Notes: generated by a model not told the origin, from the letters alone. Shown: positions 16,181-25,991, numbered from the stretch's first letter. The stretch is DNA of 64,000 nt from Chryseobacterium sp. H1D6B (GCF_029892445.1 NZ_JARXVJ010000001.1:2480001-2544000), one strand, 5' to 3'. Translations and numbers: made by a program.

Positions 16181-16663
16181 ATGGTCACTTTAGATTTTTT
16201 TAAACCTGAACATTTTCCGGAGTTAAATTATATTCTGGATGAAAAACAGTTACTTTTTACGGCAACGGCAGAACAGGCACTTCAAAGTATTAAAAAAAGA
16301 AATGACGGATTAGCCCATCCTATAACGATTCTCTATGGTGAAAAAGCAGCTGGTTTTTTTGTATTAGATTCTGGAGATGATAAATTGGATATGACCCATA
16401 ACAAAAACTCCCTTCTGTTACGCTCCTTATCCATAAATCCTCAGCTTCAGGGAAAAGGAATCGGAAAATCTGCAATGCTTGAAATGGATAATTTTATAAG
16501 AGAAAATTTCAAAAACTGCGATGAAATTGTTTTGGCAGTGAATGTGAAAAATACTTCCGCTTATGAACTGTATTTAAAAACAGGATATGAATACGAAGGA
16601 AAAACAAGGCTGGGAAGAAGCGGACCTCAATATTTAATGTCTAAAACTTTAAGAAAATTTTAA
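16181..16663 (+). CDS. GNAT family N-acetyltransferase
   Basis: A 160-residue GNAT domain. The acetyl-CoA loop is seen as PQLQGKGIGKSAML (about residues 87-100), followed by LAVNVKNTSAYELYLKTGYEYEGKTR, typical of motif B. Substrate unknown. It is three bases downstream of the DUF1684 gene. Confidence 0.85.
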   Translation: MVTLDFFKPEHFPELNYILDEKQLLFTATAEQALQSIKKRNDGLAHPITILYGEKAAGFFVLDSGDDKLDMTHNKNSLLLRSLSINPQLQGKGIGKSAMLEMDNFIRENFKNCDEIVLAVNVKNTSAYELYLKTGYEYEGKTRLGRSGPQYLMSKTLRKF

Positions 16664-16697
16664 TTCTAAATTTTTCGTCCGGCTGGATACTTTCAAC

Positions 16698-16705
16698 TAA
16701 CTTTG
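16698..16705 (+). promoter_or_regulatory. Possible Bacteroidota -7 element upstream of the SDR gene
   Basis: TAACTTTG fits the TAnnTTTG consensus and lies 21 bases before the SDR start. No clear -33 TTG is present. Confidence 0.35.
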
Positions 16706-16726
16706 AGTAACATCAAATAATAAAAT

Positions 16727-17536
16727 ATGGAAGTATCACTTCATAATCAGGTAGCTGTGGTTACCGGAGCATCAAGCGGCATAGGAACCGGAATAGCAAA
16801 ATCGCTGGCAGCAGCAGGCGCTTCAGTGGTTGTTAACCACTCATCAGAAAGATCTCTGGAAGAAGCAGAAGCTGTATTAAAAGAAATTACAGATGCTGGC
16901 GGAAAAGGAATCACCTACCAATGTGATGTTTCAAAAGAAGACCAGGTTGTTAAAATGTTTCAGGACGTCGTTGCTGAGCTGGGAACCGTAGATATTCTAG
17001 TGAATAATGCAGGAATTCAAAAAGATGCCAAAATCATCGATATGACGCTTGACCAATGGAATGCTGTGATCGGAGTAAATCTGACAGGCCAGTTTCTTTG
17101 TGCAAGAGAAGCCATTAAAGAATTTCTCCGACGCGGTATCGATCCTGCGCGTTCCGCTGCGTGCGGCAAGATTATACACATCAGTTCTGTACACGAAATT
17201 ATCCCTTGGGCAGGACACGCCAATTACGCATCGAGTAAGGGCGGTATCAGAATGCTGATGCAGACGCTGGCTCAGGAATATGGTGCTGATAAGATCCGTG
17301 TCAATTCTATCTGTCCTGGAGCGATACAAACCCCGATCAATACCAATGCATGGAATACTCCCCAAGCTTTAAATTCACTCCTCACTTTGATTCCTTATAA
17401 CAGAATCGGGCAGCCGCAGGATATTGGAAACCTTGCCGCCTTTTTAGCAAGTGATATGGCCGATTATATTACAGGAACCAGCATTTTCGTAGACGGCGGA
17501 ATGACGACTTTCGAAAGTTTTTCCACTGGAGGATAG
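16727..17536 (+). CDS. SDR family oxidoreductase, glucose 1-dehydrogenase type
   Basis: A 269-residue classical short-chain dehydrogenase. The NAD(P) motif TGASSGIG is at residues 14-21, NNAG at about 91-94, the catalytic Ser in HISSVHE and the YASSK pair of Tyr and Lys after it. The ending FVDGGMTTF is typical of glucose 1-dehydrogenases, which oxidise beta-D-glucose to gluconolactone. It is followed by a large glucosidase gene, so a role in glucose use is plausible. The exact substrate is inferred from the family. Confidence 0.85.
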   Translation: MEVSLHNQVAVVTGASSGIGTGIAKSLAAAGASVVVNHSSERSLEEAEAVLKEITDAGGKGITYQCDVSKEDQVVKMFQDVVAELGTVDILVNNAGIQKDAKIIDMTLDQWNAVIGVNLTGQFLCAREAIKEFLRRGIDPARSAACGKIIHISSVHEIIPWAGHANYASSKGGIRMLMQTLAQEYGADKIRVNSICPGAIQTPINTNAWNTPQALNSLLTLIPYNRIGQPQDIGNLAAFLASDMADYITGTSIFVDGGMTTFESFSTGG

Positions 17537-17572
17537 GCTGGACCGGATATTTAATCTTTTTAATGTCATTCA

Positions 17573-17635
17573 GAATGCAATGGAGCAGAGTGAATCATCT
17601 GTTTTAACAAGATTTCTCCTTTGTAGAAATGACAT
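17573..17635. repeat. Short palindrome-ended intergenic element
   Basis: A 63-base element bounded by 8-bp inverted repeats (ATGTCATT / AATGACAT). It looks like a dispersed REP or MITE-like intergenic repeat. Its right end supplies an ATG (17629) that could be mistaken for the start of the next gene. Confidence 0.5.
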
Positions 17636-17667
17636 ACACCTCTTCTAATCAATCATTATCATCAAAT

Positions 17668-20337
17668 ATGCAGACAGAAAAGCAAAGAATTCCAGATGTT
17701 TCATGGAAAAAATGGGGACCTTATGTAAGCAACCGCGAGTGGGGACTGGTACGTGAAGATTACAGTGCCGACGGTGATGCATGGAATTATACCCAGCATG
17801 ATACAGCCGAAGCCAAAGCATACAGATGGGGAGAAGAAGGGATATGTGGACTCTGTGATGATCTGCAGAAGCTCGTTTTTTCTATTGGATTTTGGAATAA
17901 AAAAGACAAAATGATCAAGGAACGTTTCTTTGGCGTCACCAACGGCCAGGGAAACCATGGGGAAGACGTAAAAGAATATTTTTACTATCTGGATTCCACG
18001 CCTACACATTCTTACATGAAGATGCTGTATAAATATCCTCAAAATGCTTTTCCATATGATGATTTATTAAAAACAAATGCCGAAAGAAACAAAGAGCAGG
18101 CTGAATATGAATTAATAGACACGGGAATTTTTGAACAGAATGAATATTTCGACATCTTTATTGAATACGCTAAAGAAAGCCAGAATGATATCCTGATCAA
18201 GGTTACTGTTACCAATAAATCTGAAAAAGAGAATCCGCTTGTTGTGCTGCCTTCGGTGTGGTTCAGAAATACATGGAATTGGGGATATGATGATTACCGG
18301 CCGGAACTAAGCTCCGATGAAGCGAAAAATATTAAGATCAATCATAAAGATCTGGAAGTTAAATATATATATGCAAAACAGTCTTCAAAAACGCTTTTTT
18401 GTGATAATGAAACCAATAATCAAAGGCTTTACCAGTCTCCGAATACTTCCGAATACTGCAAAGACGGGATTAATGATTTTATAATTAATGGAAATTTATC
18501 TTCGGTCAATTCTAAAAATACTGGAACAAAAGCGTCTTTTTTAATTGATGAAAATTTTAAAGCTAAGGAAACGAAGACTTTTGAATTCAGGATTTCTGAT
18601 AAGGATTTAAAAGACCCATTTGATGATTTCACTGAAATTTTTGAATCCCGGCAGAAAGAATCAGACGAATATTATGCTGAAATACAGAAAGGAATCAATT
18701 CTGAGGATGAAAAACTAGTACAGCGGCAGGCTTTCGCTGGAATGCTCTGGAATAAAATGTTTTACCATTACAATGTGGAAAAGTGGCTGAAAGGCGATCC
18801 TGCTGAACCAAGACCTCCAAAATCCCGTGATAAAATAAGAAATTATGACTGGAAACATCTGAATAACCAGCATATTATTTCGATGCCGGATAAGTGGGAA
18901 TATCCATGGTATGCAACTTGGGATCTCGCTTTTCATACGATAAGCTTTTCTTTGATTGACCCGGATTTTGCAAAACAGCAGCTAAAACTATTTCTATTTG
19001 AATGGTTCATGCATCCTAACGGCCAGCTTCCGGCATATGAGTGGAATTTCAGCGACGTTAATCCGCCTGTGCACGCCTGGGCAGTTTTCAGGGTTTTTAA
19101 AATTGATGAATATTTAAGAGATAAACCTGACCTGGAGTTTTTGGAAAGTGCTTTTCAAAAATTGTTGATGAACTTCACATGGTGGGTTAATAAAAAAGAT
19201 AACAACGGAAATAATATTTTTGAAGGGGGCTTTTTAGGGCTTGATAATATCGGGGTTTTTGACCGTAATACAGAGCTTCCGAACGGAGAACAGCTGGAAC
19301 AGTCAGACGGGACAAGCTGGATGGCTATGTTTGCCCTTAATATGATGAGAATTGCGCTGGAATTGGCTCAGTATAACAATGTGTACGAAGAAATGGCAAC
19401 GAAGTTTTTCGAGCACTTCCTTTCTATTGCTCATTCTCTTGATAATATGGGAGATGAGAATGTCGGGCTTTGGGATGAAGAAGACGAATTTTTCTATGAT
19501 GCGATTGCTTCCAGTGACGGGGATCATATGTATCTGAGATTAAGAACGATCGTTGGTTTGATTCCTATGTTTGCAGTAGAAGTGATCGATGATGAGATGA
19601 TTGAGAATCTTCCCAATTTTAAAAGCAGAATGAAATGGATACTCGAAAATAAACCTGAACTCGCAGCATTGGTTTCCCACTGGGAGGTCAAAGGTCAGGA
19701 TTCAAAACATTTACTTTCGTTGCTGCGCGGCCATCGTTTGAAAAGATTATTAAGCAGAATGCTGGATCCAAATGAATTTTTAAGTCAATACGGTGTGCGT
19801 GCTTTGTCTAAAGAGTATGAAGCCAATCCGTATACTTTAAATTTTAATGATACAGACTATACGGTAAAATATACGCCTGCAGAAAGTGACAGTGGCCTTT
19901 TTGGGGGTAACAGCAATTGGCGCGGGCCGATCTGGTTTCCCATCAATTTCTTAATTATTGAAAGCCTGCAGCGTTTTTTCTTTTATTACAGTCCGGATTT
20001 TATGGTGGAATATCCTACAGGAAGTGGAAATTACTCCAATTTAGACCAGATTGCTGATTCTTTAAGCAAAAGATTATCCAATCTGTTTTTGAAAGATGAA
20101 AATGGAAACCGGCCGTTTAACGGACAGTACCCAAGATTTCAAACTGATCCCGATTTTAAAGATTATATTTTGTTTTATGAATATTTTCATGGGGATAATG
20201 GCCGTGGAGTAGGCGCTTCACACCAGACAGGATGGACGGGATTAATTGCAAAAATCCTTCAGCCTAGATTTTCCAAAAAAGAAATCGCAGCGTCTGAAAC
20301 TGAAATGCCTGAAAATGTAGAAAAACAGAAAAGCTAG
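17668..20337 (+). CDS. GH63-like glucosidase (MGH1 type)
   Basis: A large cytoplasmic protein of 889 residues from ATG 17668. An in-frame ATG at 17629 lies in a repeat element and adds a Ser/Asn-rich stretch unlike the family. No signal peptide. N-terminal segments WKKWGPYVSNREWGLVREDYS and YRWGEEGICG and the C-terminal NSNWRGPIWFPINF, together with GFLGLDNIGVFDRN, fit bacterial GH63-like alpha-glucosidases, whose (alpha/alpha)6 barrel uses acidic residues in these regions. The natural substrate is unknown; many bacterial members act on alpha-glucosides or mannosylglycerate-type compounds. It stands alone between the SDR gene and convergent recO. Confidence 0.8.
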   Translation: MQTEKQRIPDVSWKKWGPYVSNREWGLVREDYSADGDAWNYTQHDTAEAKAYRWGEEGICGLCDDLQKLVFSIGFWNKKDKMIKERFFGVTNGQGNHGEDVKEYFYYLDSTPTHSYMKMLYKYPQNAFPYDDLLKTNAERNKEQAEYELIDTGIFEQNEYFDIFIEYAKESQNDILIKVTVTNKSEKENPLVVLPSVWFRNTWNWGYDDYRPELSSDEAKNIKINHKDLEVKYIYAKQSSKTLFCDNETNNQRLYQSPNTSEYCKDGINDFIINGNLSSVNSKNTGTKASFLIDENFKAKETKTFEFRISDKDLKDPFDDFTEIFESRQKESDEYYAEIQKGINSEDEKLVQRQAFAGMLWNKMFYHYNVEKWLKGDPAEPRPPKSRDKIRNYDWKHLNNQHIISMPDKWEYPWYATWDLAFHTISFSLIDPDFAKQQLKLFLFEWFMHPNGQLPAYEWNFSDVNPPVHAWAVFRVFKIDEYLRDKPDLEFLESAFQKLLMNFTWWVNKKDNNGNNIFEGGFLGLDNIGVFDRNTELPNGEQLEQSDGTSWMAMFALNMMRIALELAQYNNVYEEMATKFFEHFLSIAHSLDNMGDENVGLWDEEDEFFYDAIASSDGDHMYLRLRTIVGLIPMFAVEVIDDEMIENLPNFKSRMKWILENKPELAALVSHWEVKGQDSKHLLSLLRGHRLKRLLSRMLDPNEFLSQYGVRALSKEYEANPYTLNFNDTDYTVKYTPAESDSGLFGGNSNWRGPIWFPINFLIIESLQRFFFYYSPDFMVEYPTGSGNYSNLDQIADSLSKRLSNLFLKDENGNRPFNGQYPRFQTDPDFKDYILFYEYFHGDNGRGVGASHQTGWTGLIAKILQPRFSKKEIAASETEMPENVEKQKS

Positions 20338-20349
20338 AAGACAGAAGAA

Positions 20350-21036
20350 CTATTCAAAGATCTGCTGGATCACTTCTAACGAAGCAGGTGTTTTAAAATC
20401 TGTAATATGATAATGATAGTACACCAACAGGCTGTCTAAAAATTGTTTTCTCAAAGATGGATTAATCTTTATTTGATAAGGATTTTGTGAAGAAACGATG
20501 CTTTTCCAAAGAAGAGAAGTTTCATGATTGAATAAATGGTGGGTTAAGGAAGGAAAAAAAGTACCGGTTTCCGGATCTAAATACATTCCTTCACCTACTA
20601 GTGGAGCAACTCCTTGGATCTTTAATATCTTAACTAAAAAAATTAAATGTGACTGATAATTCTGCTGGGCTAATTCATCTATAAATTCATCTATACAAAA
20701 GAAAATACCCGGGTGTTTATTTTCGTGTCTGAGGATCTGATTTAAAAAGTCGGAAATAAAGAAAATGACAGTATTCGATTTAATATCAGTATACATGTCA
20801 TTATTTTTTACAAGCTCAAACTTTGAAACAGATTGTATTCCGTTACCTCTTCCCAAATTAATAGAAAAGCTCAGCTGGCTTAAAGGCCTCAACAAAGCTT
20901 TTTTCTTGTTTTTTTTAGTATAAATTCCCTTTAGAAAATAAGTCTGGAAGCCGTCCTCTTCTGTAAAACAGTGCAGGACGGCATCATTCTCGCCGTATTT
21001 TATATAAGAAAGTAAAAAGCCGTTTTGTGAATTCAT
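20350..21036 (-). CDS. recO: DNA repair protein RecO
   Basis: A 228-residue protein. The N-terminal OB-fold begins with GFLLSYIKYGENDAVLHCFTEEDG, and ALLRPLSQLSF is a typical RecO segment. RecO works with RecR to load RecA on SSB-covered DNA in RecF-pathway repair. The start codon overlaps the stop of the upstream PorZ-like gene by one base, so it is the last gene of a four-gene operon. The zinc-finger cysteines of some RecO proteins are absent, as is common in Bacteroidota. Confidence 0.9.
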   Translation of the reverse strand: MNSQNGFLLSYIKYGENDAVLHCFTEEDGFQTYFLKGIYTKKNKKKALLRPLSQLSFSINLGRGNGIQSVSKFELVKNNDMYTDIKSNTVIFFISDFLNQILRHENKHPGIFFCIDEFIDELAQQNYQSHLIFLVKILKIQGVAPLVGEGMYLDPETGTFFPSLTHHLFNHETSLLWKSIVSSQNPYQIKINPSLRKQFLDSLLVYYHYHITDFKTPASLEVIQQIFE

Positions 21037-23282
21037 TAATTAACCACCGCTATTTTGGCAGTAGCTTTATCAGAACCGTCTTCATTGGTCATTAATACAA
21101 AATAAATACCTGAAGCCACTCTTGTGCCTCTTTGGTTGTTCAGATCCCATTCGTAATAACCGCCTCTTGCTACCGCTGAATGGATCACATTACCTGCAAC
21201 ATCAGTAATTCTGATATTTGTTTTTTCAGCTAACCCTTTGATCGTAACTTTTCCTTTGAAATTTGCATATACAACTGGATTAGGATACACCAATACATTT
21301 CCAAAGCCGGAGGTAACGTCTCCAACATCTCCTTGATAGACCATGATTCCGTCTAAAGTAACAAAGTATACTTTTCCTGTTTTTTTGTCAACTTTTATAT
21401 CAGTAACACTGTTGGTCGGTAAAGGAGAATTTTCTTTAGTAAATCGTTTTATAGTTTTTTCGCCGTCAGAAGATAAATAATATACCCCGCCTCCATCTAT
21501 AGAAACCCATTTTTGATTTCCAGCATCAGGCTCTATCTGTAAAATAGTTGCATCTCTGAAAAGTTCTTCTGCAATTCCTCCCTGTTCAATAACAATTGAT
21601 GTTGTTTGGGGGGAAGATTCGCTGATAGCTGATTTGGGATTGGCAAGAATTCTTAAACCAGATCTTGTTCCTATCCATAAATTATCATCCTTATCTATTG
21701 CGGCAGAAACAGTACCGCTGGTAGGTAAGCCGTTTTCTTTACGTATGGTCTTCAAAGGAGTACTTGTAGAAGCTGGATTGCTTCCATATTCTTTCATGAT
21801 TAATCCTCCTGCTGGATCAAAAGCTGGAGCAGGAATATAAATAATACCATCTTTAATGAAAGGCTTTAACGCAGGTCCCGTAGTTACTAATGGGACAAGA
21901 GTGAAATCATCACCAGTTTTATTATAAAAATAATACCCTGTATCAGCGGAGGCATTTTGTATTGCTCCTACAGAAACAAATAACTGATTATTTTCATCAA
22001 AAACAATCCCGCCAGGACGGTTATAATATTGATTAGAATCATCGCCTTTATAGGCTTTTTTAAAGACATTGTTTTCCATTTTATAGATCCCCTTTTCCCC
22101 TTGGTAAAATGAATAATTTGTGAAAAATAATTCAGAAGGGTTGGAAGGATTAGGAACCGCATCCAGAATATTGAAATGAATAGGGCTGGTTGTAAAATAA
22201 TCAGGATAAATCCATTTTGACCCGTCGAAGTGGTAATACCCTAGTCCTCTGTAAATAGGATCACGGTAAGAACCAAGTCCTCCAGAAGATACCCATAGCT
22301 GATCATTTAGTAATGAGATTTTATAAGAGGTGTTGTTATATGGTCCGTCAGGTTTGAAAGTATTATTAGTTTCATCCTTTATTCCGGATAATATGGTCCC
22401 GCCATACGTTTTTCCGTTGACTGTATTTGCTGTATTGCATTCTTCACCAAAGCTTACAGTACCGCTGAAATTTCCATTAGTATTAAAAGTATAGACTCTG
22501 TTGAGGTCGGTTACAATAATATTATTTGCATTGACAACTATGTCATGGATATTTGTGAATGTTTGAGACAGAGGAACAGCAGTTCCGTTGCTGTAAAGAT
22601 AGGCCGTAGTAGCAGATGAGAAACTAAGTGCTGATTCTGAATCTATATGCTTAAAGGCCCCAGCCATATTAGTAGTCCATGTAGAGAACACCGGAAAAGT
22701 AGTATTCAGGTCATGGCTTTTTAATCCTGTGTTGGTTACAGAAAATACCTTATTGTCCATTATTACAGCTTCATTACTTGCTTCATACTGGCCGGATGTA
22801 AGGAAGAAAGCAGAGTCTCCGAACTCTTTTTTTGTTAAATCAAAAATTGAAACTCCATAGCCTACCGATACTACAGCTTTATTTCCGGTAATTGAAATAT
22901 GATTGATCTTTTTACTTCCATTATATCCGGTAGCAATAGGAATGTCTACTACATAAGTAATTCCTGCAGGAGTAATTACATCCATCGATCCGTTTTGATA
23001 TCCTATAAGACCGATTTTAGTCTGCGGATTATAGTCGAAAGCAGATATTTTTACCTCATGCAGTCCGTTTGCTTTGGATAACTTTGTAATTTCGCCTGTT
23101 GAAATTGTATAATAAAAAATCCCGTTTTCTGTTGCAGCAACTATTTTTCCGTTATCTTCTTTCATAGCCAGAACATTGTTGTAAGAAAACAAATCTGTCC
23201 ATTTTTTTGAAGAAATAACCTGTGCATTTACAAACTGCAGGGATGCTAAAATACCAAGAGAAATTATAGAAAGTTTTTTCAT
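21036..23282 (-). CDS. PorZ-like beta-propeller protein with type A T9SS sorting domain
   Basis: A 748-residue exported protein with signal MKKLSIISLGILASLQFVNAQ. Long beta-propeller-like repeats follow (ENGIFYYTISTG, IGTRSGLRILA, YYLSSDGEKTI), and a C-terminal type A sorting domain (VYPNPV ... ASGIYFVLMTNEDG ... AKIAVVN). Domain order and size match PorZ, part of the type IX attachment complex on the cell surface that helps anchor cargo to A-LPS in Porphyromonas. The PorZ call is by architecture; a generic T9SS cargo propeller is the alternative. It lies in an operon with recO downstream and the split 5'-nucleotidase upstream. Confidence 0.75.
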   Translation of the reverse strand: MKKLSIISLGILASLQFVNAQVISSKKWTDLFSYNNVLAMKEDNGKIVAATENGIFYYTISTGEITKLSKANGLHEVKISAFDYNPQTKIGLIGYQNGSMDVITPAGITYVVDIPIATGYNGSKKINHISITGNKAVVSVGYGVSIFDLTKKEFGDSAFFLTSGQYEASNEAVIMDNKVFSVTNTGLKSHDLNTTFPVFSTWTTNMAGAFKHIDSESALSFSSATTAYLYSNGTAVPLSQTFTNIHDIVVNANNIIVTDLNRVYTFNTNGNFSGTVSFGEECNTANTVNGKTYGGTILSGIKDETNNTFKPDGPYNNTSYKISLLNDQLWVSSGGLGSYRDPIYRGLGYYHFDGSKWIYPDYFTTSPIHFNILDAVPNPSNPSELFFTNYSFYQGEKGIYKMENNVFKKAYKGDDSNQYYNRPGGIVFDENNQLFVSVGAIQNASADTGYYFYNKTGDDFTLVPLVTTGPALKPFIKDGIIYIPAPAFDPAGGLIMKEYGSNPASTSTPLKTIRKENGLPTSGTVSAAIDKDDNLWIGTRSGLRILANPKSAISESSPQTTSIVIEQGGIAEELFRDATILQIEPDAGNQKWVSIDGGGVYYLSSDGEKTIKRFTKENSPLPTNSVTDIKVDKKTGKVYFVTLDGIMVYQGDVGDVTSGFGNVLVYPNPVVYANFKGKVTIKGLAEKTNIRITDVAGNVIHSAVARGGYYEWDLNNQRGTRVASGIYFVLMTNEDGSDKATAKIAVVN

Positions 23283-23283
23283 A

Positions 23284-24234
23284 TTATGCTGTTATACTGC
23301 TGTCTATTACCTGGTTATTCCAAGAAATATGTTGTATGTTTTTATTTGAATCAAAAAAGAAATCTATTCTGCCCAGAAGAAGACCTGCCCATCCCACTTG
23401 ATTGACTAAGACATTTTTTCCTTGTCTGTTTTTAAAGGTCTGCGGTTCAGGCAGAAAAGTATGGGTGTGCCCTCCTAAAATAATATCAATATTTTCTGTA
23501 CCGGCAGCTAAAATTTTATCACTTACTTTATTAGGTTCATCCTTGTAATCATAACCTATATGAGATAAGCAGATCACAAGATCACACTTTTGATCATTTC
23601 TTAAGAAATTTGAATAATGCTGGGCAACATCTATCGGATTCGAATAGATAGTTTCTCCATATTGCTTTTTCCCGACAAGTCCTTCCAATTGGATACCAAC
23701 AGCGAAAATTCCCACTTTGATTCCATTTTTATTGAATATTTTATAAGGTGATGTTTTCCCGTCTAAAATAGTATTCTTGAAATCATAATTTGAACAGATG
23801 AAAGGGAATTTTGCATTAGGCAGCACTTTTTGAAAACCGTCTAATCCATTATCAAAGTCGTGATTTCCCATCGTTGAAGCATCATACTTCATCATGGACA
23901 TTAATTTAAATTCAAGCTCGCCTCCAAAAAAATTAAAATAAGGAGTTCCTTGAAAAATATCCCCAGAATCTAGCAGCAGAAGATTACTCTCCTTATTTCT
24001 GATCTGCTGTATCAAACTAGCTCTTCTAGCAAAACCTCCCTGATTAGGGTTTTTTGTATAACTTTCGTCAAAAGGTTCTATTCTGCTGTGCTGGTCATTA
24101 GTATGAAGAATCGTAAGTTTATTCGCTGAGGTTAAACCATGAAATTTTAAATCCTCTGCCATCATCATATTAGGAGCTAAAGCCATTGCTAAAGTCCCGC
24201 CGCTTATTGCTTTTAAAAAACTTTTTCTATCCAT
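23284..24234 (-). CDS. Metallophosphatase, N-terminal half of a split 5'-nucleotidase
   Basis: A 316-residue calcineurin-like phosphoesterase with a signal-like N terminus (MDRKSFLKAISGGTLAMALAP). Metal-binding motifs are present in order: TNDQHSR, DSGDIFQG, MGNHDFDNG, LSHIGYDYK and GGHTHTF. It corresponds to the catalytic domain of UshA-type 5'-nucleotidase/UDP-sugar hydrolases. The substrate-binding C-terminal domain is encoded by the separate gene upstream, with a one-base overlap. Expected to act outside the cytoplasm on nucleotides. It is one base upstream of the PorZ-like gene. Confidence 0.85.
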   Translation of the reverse strand: MDRKSFLKAISGGTLAMALAPNMMMAEDLKFHGLTSANKLTILHTNDQHSRIEPFDESYTKNPNQGGFARRASLIQQIRNKESNLLLLDSGDIFQGTPYFNFFGGELEFKLMSMMKYDASTMGNHDFDNGLDGFQKVLPNAKFPFICSNYDFKNTILDGKTSPYKIFNKNGIKVGIFAVGIQLEGLVGKKQYGETIYSNPIDVAQHYSNFLRNDQKCDLVICLSHIGYDYKDEPNKVSDKILAAGTENIDIILGGHTHTFLPEPQTFKNRQGKNVLVNQVGWAGLLLGRIDFFFDSNKNIQHISWNNQVIDSSITA

Positions 24235-24989
24235 TACTTCTTACCAATAAAATTTAAACGAATGTCTGTATTGGGTACAATTTCAGAGTTCTTCTTGAAA
24301 TAATCAATGAACAAATCTCTTAATTTAATACCTGTAGGGATTGCTTCCCCTTTTGCAAAGAAACTCATATTATCACCTCCCAACGCAAGATAATCTGATG
24401 TAGCGATGTAATAATCCTGACTTGGATTTATGGGCTTTCCATTAATTAAAGTTTTGGTAAGCTGTCCATTTTTAGTTTCAATATATAAATGAGAAACAGG
24501 ATTGTTCACCTGAGTTTTTGCATAATAATCATAAAGTCCCTGAAGATCCGTTCCTTTCATTTTCACAATGATCACTTCATTTTCGAAAGGCATTACTTCA
24601 TAGATGCTTTTTAAAAGTATATCGCCTTTTCCTATTGTTGTACGGATACCTCCGATATTGATCAAAGCAGCATCAACATTTTTTTGAAGATGGGTTTTTG
24701 TCCATACATCGGCACCGTCAAACGTGTAATCTGCTAAAAGATTTCCCAGATTACTGTTGTCTCCCTGTTTTGTAAGATCTACACTGGTATGAGAGATCTT
24801 TTGATTCATCTCTTTATCCAGTTTCTGCTTATAAGGTTCAATAACTTTTACAAACTTTTCGTCATTTTTTAGTTCATTATTAATGGAAATGTTTTTCTGA
24901 GTCTGCACATTGGCAACTTGTAAAGAAGTTGTTTTACAAGCGGTCAGTGAAACCAAAGCAATTCCTAATAATAAGAATTTATTTTTCAT
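24234..24989 (-). CDS. 5'-nucleotidase C-terminal domain lipoprotein
   Basis: Start set at 24989, so that the protein begins MKNKFLLLGIALVSLTAC with a lipobox Cys at residue 18; an upstream in-frame ATG at 25010 adds seven residues. The 251-residue product has the 5'-nucleotidase C-terminal fold signatures GNLLADYTFDGADV, NIGGIRTTIGKGDI, VMPFENEVIIVKMKG and ATSDYLALGGDNM. It provides the nucleotide-binding half and pairs with the metallophosphatase gene that follows it. First gene of the operon leading to the PorZ-like gene and recO. Confidence 0.85.
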   Translation of the reverse strand: MKNKFLLLGIALVSLTACKTTSLQVANVQTQKNISINNELKNDEKFVKVIEPYKQKLDKEMNQKISHTSVDLTKQGDNSNLGNLLADYTFDGADVWTKTHLQKNVDAALINIGGIRTTIGKGDILLKSIYEVMPFENEVIIVKMKGTDLQGLYDYYAKTQVNNPVSHLYIETKNGQLTKTLINGKPINPSQDYYIATSDYLALGGDNMSFFAKGEAIPTGIKLRDLFIDYFKKNSEIVPNTDIRLNFIGKK

Positions 24990-25096
24990 AATCTCTTTTA
25001 GTATATGCAAATATAATTATATGTATAATAAAACATTATTATTTATTATAAATTCTTGGTCTAAATTATTAAATTTGACGAAAATAATTCTAACAG

Positions 25097-25969
25097 ATGA
25101 GCATTTTAAAAGGAGTAGGTGTCGCTTTGGTAACACCCTTTAATGAAGATTTATCCGTTGATTTCGATAGTTTAACAAAACTTATTGAATACAATATTGA
25201 AAACGGAACCAATTATTTAGTTGTATTGGGAACTACGGCGGAAGCTGCAACGCTTTCTGCTGAAGAAAAGAAACAGGTAATTGATCATATCATAAAGGTA
25301 AATAATAAACGTCTTCCTTTAGTTTTAGGAATTGGCGGAAACCATACTCTTGAAGTAAAAAAACAGATAGAAGAAACAGATTTATCGGATTTTGAAGCTG
25401 TTTTATCTGTATCTCCATATTATAATAAACCAAATCAGGAAGGCCTTTATCAGCATTATAAAGCACTGGCTTCTACTGGGAAGAAAATTATCATTTACAA
25501 TGTTCCTTCCAGAACAGGCCAGAATGTGGAAGCAGATACAACACTGCGTTTAGCAAAAGAATTTTCAAATTTATTTCTGATCAAAGAAGCTTCACCGAAT
25601 ATTCTGCAGTATTTTGATATTTTAAGAAAAAAACCTGAAGGCTTCTCTTTAGTTTCAGGTGATGATGAATATACACTTCCAGTGACATTAGCTGGAGGAG
25701 ACGGAGTGATATCTGTAATCGGACAGGCCTATCCAAAAGAATTTTCTACAATGGTTCAGCTGGCTTTTGAAGGTAAAGTGAAAGAAGCCTATGAGATCCA
25801 CAATAAACTAGTAGAAATCACACGTTTGATTTTTGCTGAGGGAAATCCTTGCGGAGTAAAAGTTGTTTTAGCAGAAAAAGGAATTATTAAAAACTATTTA
25901 AGACTTCCGCTTATTCCCGCATCTGATGGGCTGTATGCAAAGATAAAAGCAGAAATGGCTAACATTTAA
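25097..25969 (+). CDS. dapA: 4-hydroxy-tetrahydrodipicolinate synthase
   Basis: A 290-residue TIM-barrel aldolase that condenses pyruvate with aspartate semialdehyde in the lysine/diaminopimelate pathway. The GTTAEAATLS segment (about residues 44-53), the Tyr of SPYYNKPNQEG, IYNVPSRTG and the Schiff-base Lys in FLIKEASPN are all present. Length is normal. It is divergent from the 5'-nucleotidase operon, and a hairpin terminator follows. TAAATTTG at 25070 could be a -7 element, although the nearest upstream TTG is only 11 bases away. Confidence 0.95.
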   Translation: MSILKGVGVALVTPFNEDLSVDFDSLTKLIEYNIENGTNYLVVLGTTAEAATLSAEEKKQVIDHIIKVNNKRLPLVLGIGGNHTLEVKKQIEETDLSDFEAVLSVSPYYNKPNQEGLYQHYKALASTGKKIIIYNVPSRTGQNVEADTTLRLAKEFSNLFLIKEASPNILQYFDILRKKPEGFSLVSGDDEYTLPVTLAGGDGVISVIGQAYPKEFSTMVQLAFEGKVKEAYEIHNKLVEITRLIFAEGNPCGVKVVLAEKGIIKNYLRLPLIPASDGLYAKIKAEMANI

Positions 25970-25991
25970 TAAAAAAATAATTATTAATTAT

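Noticed and set aside
16997..17365. Minus-strand frames inside the SDR gene
   Set aside because: The plus strand encodes a complete SDR with all motifs; the opposite frames are shadows.
25056..25077. Full promoter for dapA
   Set aside because: TAAATTTG fits the -7 element but the TTG is only 11 bases upstream, too close for the usual spacing.
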